Below, one piece after another: positions 61,075 through 64,000 of a stretch of 64,000 nt of DNA (positions are counted from its first letter, which is position 1; each line of letters opens with the position of its first letter). The DNA lies in NCBI RefSeq assembly GCF_015056685.1, contig NZ_SVFW01000006.1:68516-132515 (forward strand), in the 5' to 3' direction. The stretch is from Butyrivibrio sp. Lineage in GTDB: Bacteria; Bacillota; Clostridia; Lachnospirales; Lachnospiraceae. The position numbers and the translations under genes were made by a program. Under the pieces are notes generated by a model, which worked only from the letters and a program-made list of their open reading frames with translations, did not search any database and was not told the origin of the DNA.

Positions 61075-63849
61075 ATGAGCAAGACGTGGGACATAGAAAA
61101 GTTTAAGCTCGCAGCAAGAAGTGCAGCAGCAGAGGGCATAGTTATGCTCGAGAATAAAGACGGCGCACTTCCTCTTGAGAAAAATGAGAAGATTGCTGTT
61201 TTTGGAAGAGCTCAGATGAATTATTACAAGAGCGGAACAGGCTCAGGCGGAATGGTCAATGCCCGCTATGTTGTAGGAATTTACGAGGCACTTGAAGCTT
61301 CAGGCAAATTTAAGATAAACAAAGATGTCAGGAAAGCATATGAAGATTTTGTAAAAGAAAATCCTTATGAGTCAGGATTTGGCTGGGCATCAGAGCCATG
61401 GTTTCAGAAGGAAATGCCTTTAACTGATGCGCTCGTAAAAAAGGCAGCAGCTGATTCTGATAAAGCCATTTTCATCATCGGAAGAACTGCCGGTGAAGAT
61501 CAGGATAATAAGGCTACAGAGGGGAGCTATCTTTTGACCAAAGAAGAAAGCAAGGCTCTTTCTAAGGTATGCAAGGCATTTAAGCAGACAATAGTTCTTT
61601 TGAATGTTGGAAATATCATAGATATGAAGTGGGTGAAGGAGTGCAAGCCTTCAGCCGTGTTGTATGTTTGGCAGGGAGGTCAGGAAGGCGGCAACGCTGT
61701 TCTTGATGTTCTTTGCGGAGATGTTAATCCTTCAGGTAAGCTTTCAGATACGATTGCTTCAGATATCAATGACTATGCTTCAACTGAGAACTTTGGCTCA
61801 GACAAACAGAATTTCCAGGCAGAGGATATCTATGTTGGATACCGCTATTTTGAGACCTTTGATAAAGAGAAGGTTCTTTATCCATTCGGATATGGACTGT
61901 CTTATACAAGCTTTGATATAGCTTTGGGAGATTTTTCTTTTGACAAAAAAGAAGGAGTAACCCTTGAAGTATTAGTTTCAAATACAGGTGACAGAGCAGG
62001 TAAGGAAGTTGTTCAGGTGTATTTTGAAGCACCAAACGGCAAGCTTGGAAAGGCTAAAAGAGTCCTTTGCGGCTTTGCAAAGACAGATGTTTTAAAGCCT
62101 GGTCAGTGTCAGAAACTTGAATTTGATGTGCCTAAGTACTGGATGGCTTCTTATGATGACGGTGGTGTTACAGGTCACAAGTCTTCATATGTCCTTGAAG
62201 AGGGCAAATATACTGTTTATGCAGGCAGCGATGTAAGAAGCGCTGAGGTTGCAGGTGAGTTTTCTTTAGACAAGCTTGAAGTTGTATGTGAATGCGAGGA
62301 AGCGTACGCTCCTGTTGATAAGTTTAAGCGCCTTAAGGCAGAAGTATCCGGAAAAGGTGTTAAAAAGGTCTATGAAGATGTTCCTCTTAGAACTCTTGAT
62401 CCTAACAAAAAGAGAAAGGACAGACTTCCCAAGGCACTTAAATACACAGGTGACAAGGGATATAAGCTTGTTGATGTGGCTAATAAGAAAGTCAGCCTTG
62501 ATAAGTTTATAGCTCAGCTTTCTGACCGTGATCTTGTTACTATGATGCGCGGCGAGGGAATGTGCTCTCCAAAAGTAACTGCCGGAATTGCAGGTGCTTA
62601 TGGCGGAGTGACAGATTCTCTTTCAAAATTTGGAATTCCTGTAGGCGGATGTTCAGATGGACCTTCCGGAATCCGTATGGACTGTGGAACCCACGCTTTT
62701 TCACTTCCGAATGGAACATGTCTTGCCTGCACATTTAATGAAGATATAAACGAAGAGTTGTTTGGCTGGGAGGGACTTGAACTTAGAAAGTTCAGGATTG
62801 ATGCCCTTTTAGGACCTGGAATGAATATCCACAGAAGTCCTCTTAACGGCAGAAACTTTGAGTATTTCTCAGAGGATCCGTTCCTTACAGGTAAGCTTGT
62901 TTCTGCACAACTTCGCGGTATGCACAAGTATGGCGTGACAGGCGTTATCAAGCACTTTGCAGGAAACACCCAGGAGACAAACAGACACAATGTAAACAAT
63001 GTTGTATCTGAGAGAGCACTTCGTGAGATTTACTTAAAGGGCTTTGAAATTGCCGTAAGAGAAGGCGGTGCAAGAGCTGTAATGAGCACATACGGCCCTG
63101 TTAACGGTCTTTGGACAGCAAGCAGCTATGACCTTCTTACTACTATCCTTAGAGGAGAGTGGGGATTTGACGGCATTGTTATGACAGACTGGTGGGCAAT
63201 GGGCAATGACGAAGCAAACGGTAAGGGAAGCTATGCTAACGTAGCTGCACAGGTACGTGCCCAGAATGACCTCAACATGGTTAATTCAAGCGCTGAAGAG
63301 AATTCCAACAAGGATAATCTTGATGATGCTATAGAAAAAGGACTTGTAACAAGAGATGAGCTTGCAAGATGTGCAGGCAATATCTTAAGGTTCCTTCTTA
63401 AGACTCCTGCTTTTGAGCATCTTATCGGTAAAGAGTCTGCTCTTGATAAAGAACTGAAAGCTGCAATTGATGAGGATGATGCATCTCTTCAGGATATGAT
63501 CAAGGTTAAGTTCGATAAAAAAGAACTTTCACTTGATACAAAGCTTATAAATACAGAAAAAGGTGAAACAACAGTATTTCTTTTGTCTACACCTACAAAA
63601 TGTGAGATGGATGTTGAACTGGTACTTAGAGCAGATAATCAGCCTGATGTTGCTCAGCTTCCTCTTTCAATCTTCCAGGACAGACAGCTAATAAAGACCA
63701 TCACTCTTACAGGAATGGACAAAGAGTGGAAGAAATTCCGCATAAAGCTTGCTCCATCTTTCCTTGGAAACTTCTACCTGAAGTTCTATTTTGCTCAGAG
63801 TGGTCTAGTGTTTGATTCTGTAAAAGTTATAAAAACTAAAGAAATGTAA
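61075..63849 (+). CDS. Glycoside hydrolase family 3 beta-glucosidase with swapped domain order
   Basis: This 924-residue protein has no signal peptide. Domains run in reversed order. The GH3 C-terminal sandwich comes first (AAAEGIVMLENKDGALPL, FGRAQMNYYKSGTGSGG, WQGGQEGGNAVLDVL), followed by a fibronectin-III-like domain. The TIM-barrel N-domain comes last (SDGPSGIRMD, LLGPGMNIHRSPLNGRNFEY, GVTGVIKHFAGN). The nucleophile is Asp705 in GIVMTDWWAMG. This order is known from Butyrivibrio fibrisolvens and Ruminococcus albus beta-glucosidases. It should cleave cello-oligosaccharides in the cytoplasm. The final about 150 residues have no obvious motif. Confidence 0.92.
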   Translation: MSKTWDIEKFKLAARSAAAEGIVMLENKDGALPLEKNEKIAVFGRAQMNYYKSGTGSGGMVNARYVVGIYEALEASGKFKINKDVRKAYEDFVKENPYESGFGWASEPWFQKEMPLTDALVKKAAADSDKAIFIIGRTAGEDQDNKATEGSYLLTKEESKALSKVCKAFKQTIVLLNVGNIIDMKWVKECKPSAVLYVWQGGQEGGNAVLDVLCGDVNPSGKLSDTIASDINDYASTENFGSDKQNFQAEDIYVGYRYFETFDKEKVLYPFGYGLSYTSFDIALGDFSFDKKEGVTLEVLVSNTGDRAGKEVVQVYFEAPNGKLGKAKRVLCGFAKTDVLKPGQCQKLEFDVPKYWMASYDDGGVTGHKSSYVLEEGKYTVYAGSDVRSAEVAGEFSLDKLEVVCECEEAYAPVDKFKRLKAEVSGKGVKKVYEDVPLRTLDPNKKRKDRLPKALKYTGDKGYKLVDVANKKVSLDKFIAQLSDRDLVTMMRGEGMCSPKVTAGIAGAYGGVTDSLSKFGIPVGGCSDGPSGIRMDCGTHAFSLPNGTCLACTFNEDINEELFGWEGLELRKFRIDALLGPGMNIHRSPLNGRNFEYFSEDPFLTGKLVSAQLRGMHKYGVTGVIKHFAGNTQETNRHNVNNVVSERALREIYLKGFEIAVREGGARAVMSTYGPVNGLWTASSYDLLTTILRGEWGFDGIVMTDWWAMGNDEANGKGSYANVAAQVRAQNDLNMVNSSAEENSNKDNLDDAIEKGLVTRDELARCAGNILRFLLKTPAFEHLIGKESALDKELKAAIDEDDASLQDMIKVKFDKKELSLDTKLINTEKGETTVFLLSTPTKCEMDVELVLRADNQPDVAQLPLSIFQDRQLIKTITLTGMDKEWKKFRIKLAPSFLGNFYLKFYFAQSGLVFDSVKVIKTKEM

Positions 63850-63859
63850 AATAATAGAG

Positions 63860-63906
63860 AGTATTCTAGCGTAAGTTTTTGCTTATGTTAGGATGCTTTC
63901 TTTTTG
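63860..63906 (+). terminator. Terminator of the GH3 gene
   Basis: AGTATTCTAGCGTAAG (63860-63875) pairs with CTTATGTTAGGATGCT (63882-63897) using several G-U pairs, followed by TTCTTTTTG. Confidence 0.85.
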
Positions 63907-63909
63907 TAA

Positions 63910-63955
63910 GAAGACACAGGGAAGAAGACAGAGGGACGGTTCCAATGTCATTTAG
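63910..63955. repeat. REP-like fragment near the window end
   Basis: AAGAAGACAC and GACAGAGGGACGGTTCCAAT resemble the REP-like units next to element C (GACACTGGGACGGTTCTAAT). It probably continues beyond what is readable here; no pairing partner is visible inside the window. Confidence 0.5.
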
Positions 63956-64000
63956 ATAGTAGAATTCTTGATAGCAGTATATTATTATAAACATGATAAA

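Overview
The window looks like chromosomal DNA from a plant-polysaccharide-degrading Lachnospiraceae bacterium, most likely Butyrivibrio or Pseudobutyrivibrio. The evidence is AT-rich Firmicute-type genes with AGGAGG-like ribosome sites, the LL-DAP aminotransferase route to lysine, a beta-glucosidase with swapped GH3 domains (known from Butyrivibrio fibrisolvens), and many GH31/GH4/GH43/GH28/GH3 genes with ABC sugar importers. This assignment is inference; there is no rRNA or tRNA here to confirm it.

Layout. 1-1305 (-): a secreted Asn/Glu-rich coiled-coil protein cut by the window edge; then a DUF4250 gene. 1911-8340 (+): an exopolysaccharide operon with CpsB-type phosphatase, chain-length/kinase pair, an anchored Ig-like protein, an LCP ligase, a sortase-like lipoprotein lacking the catalytic residues, a secreted coiled-coil protein and an initiating sugar-phosphate transferase. 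8341-11920: two noncoding repeat elements (A and B) flanking a secreted TEPT-repeat protein. 11921-20486: esterase, GH31, then an lplABCD-like locus (binding protein, two permeases, GH4). 20670-26632: a GAF-ABC ATPase with a giant coiled-coil FtsX permease, then a zinc-ribbon acyltransferase. 26595-28880 (-): GltS-type symporter and GH43. 28975-35992: AraC regulator and a second binding protein/permease locus with an (alpha/alpha)6 glycosidase and a GH28 pectinase. 36163-38313: M13 peptidase. 38340-39880: element C. 39944-43492: dapL, dapF, hisC. 43544-44846: nuclease-like gene with a fourth repeat array upstream. 45081-63849: housekeeping and envelope genes (thrS, trkA/trkH, TraX, DUF3048, beta-CASP nuclease, thyA-folA-lipid kinase, GH3).

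The most unusual content is a family of noncoding elements. Copies A (about 8411-9435), B (about 10880-11805) and C (38340-39880) have the same roughly 190-bp terminal inverted repeats, each with its own internal foldback. They enclose no gene. The cores are arrays of short conserved-ended units: 32-bp GGGTAAA/TTTACCC units, 27-28-bp CATGTC/GACATG units, and 34-bp GGGCATATAG/CCAGCCACC units. Although the motifs are unrelated, unit starts lie about 52 bp apart, or at 42, 62 or 82 bp, which are whole numbers of DNA helical turns. A fourth array (44497-44846) uses the same 32-bp unit without terminal repeats. This suggests a helically phased protein-DNA array, possibly on a non-autonomous mobile element. 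I do not recognise it as a described system.

The remaining genes form a coherent envelope and plant cell-wall (probably pectin) lifestyle: EPS synthesis, two importers with intracellular glycosidases, esterase and pectinase, with AraC-type control of the second locus. Neither importer locus encodes its ATPase, so a shared MsmX-type ATPase elsewhere is likely.
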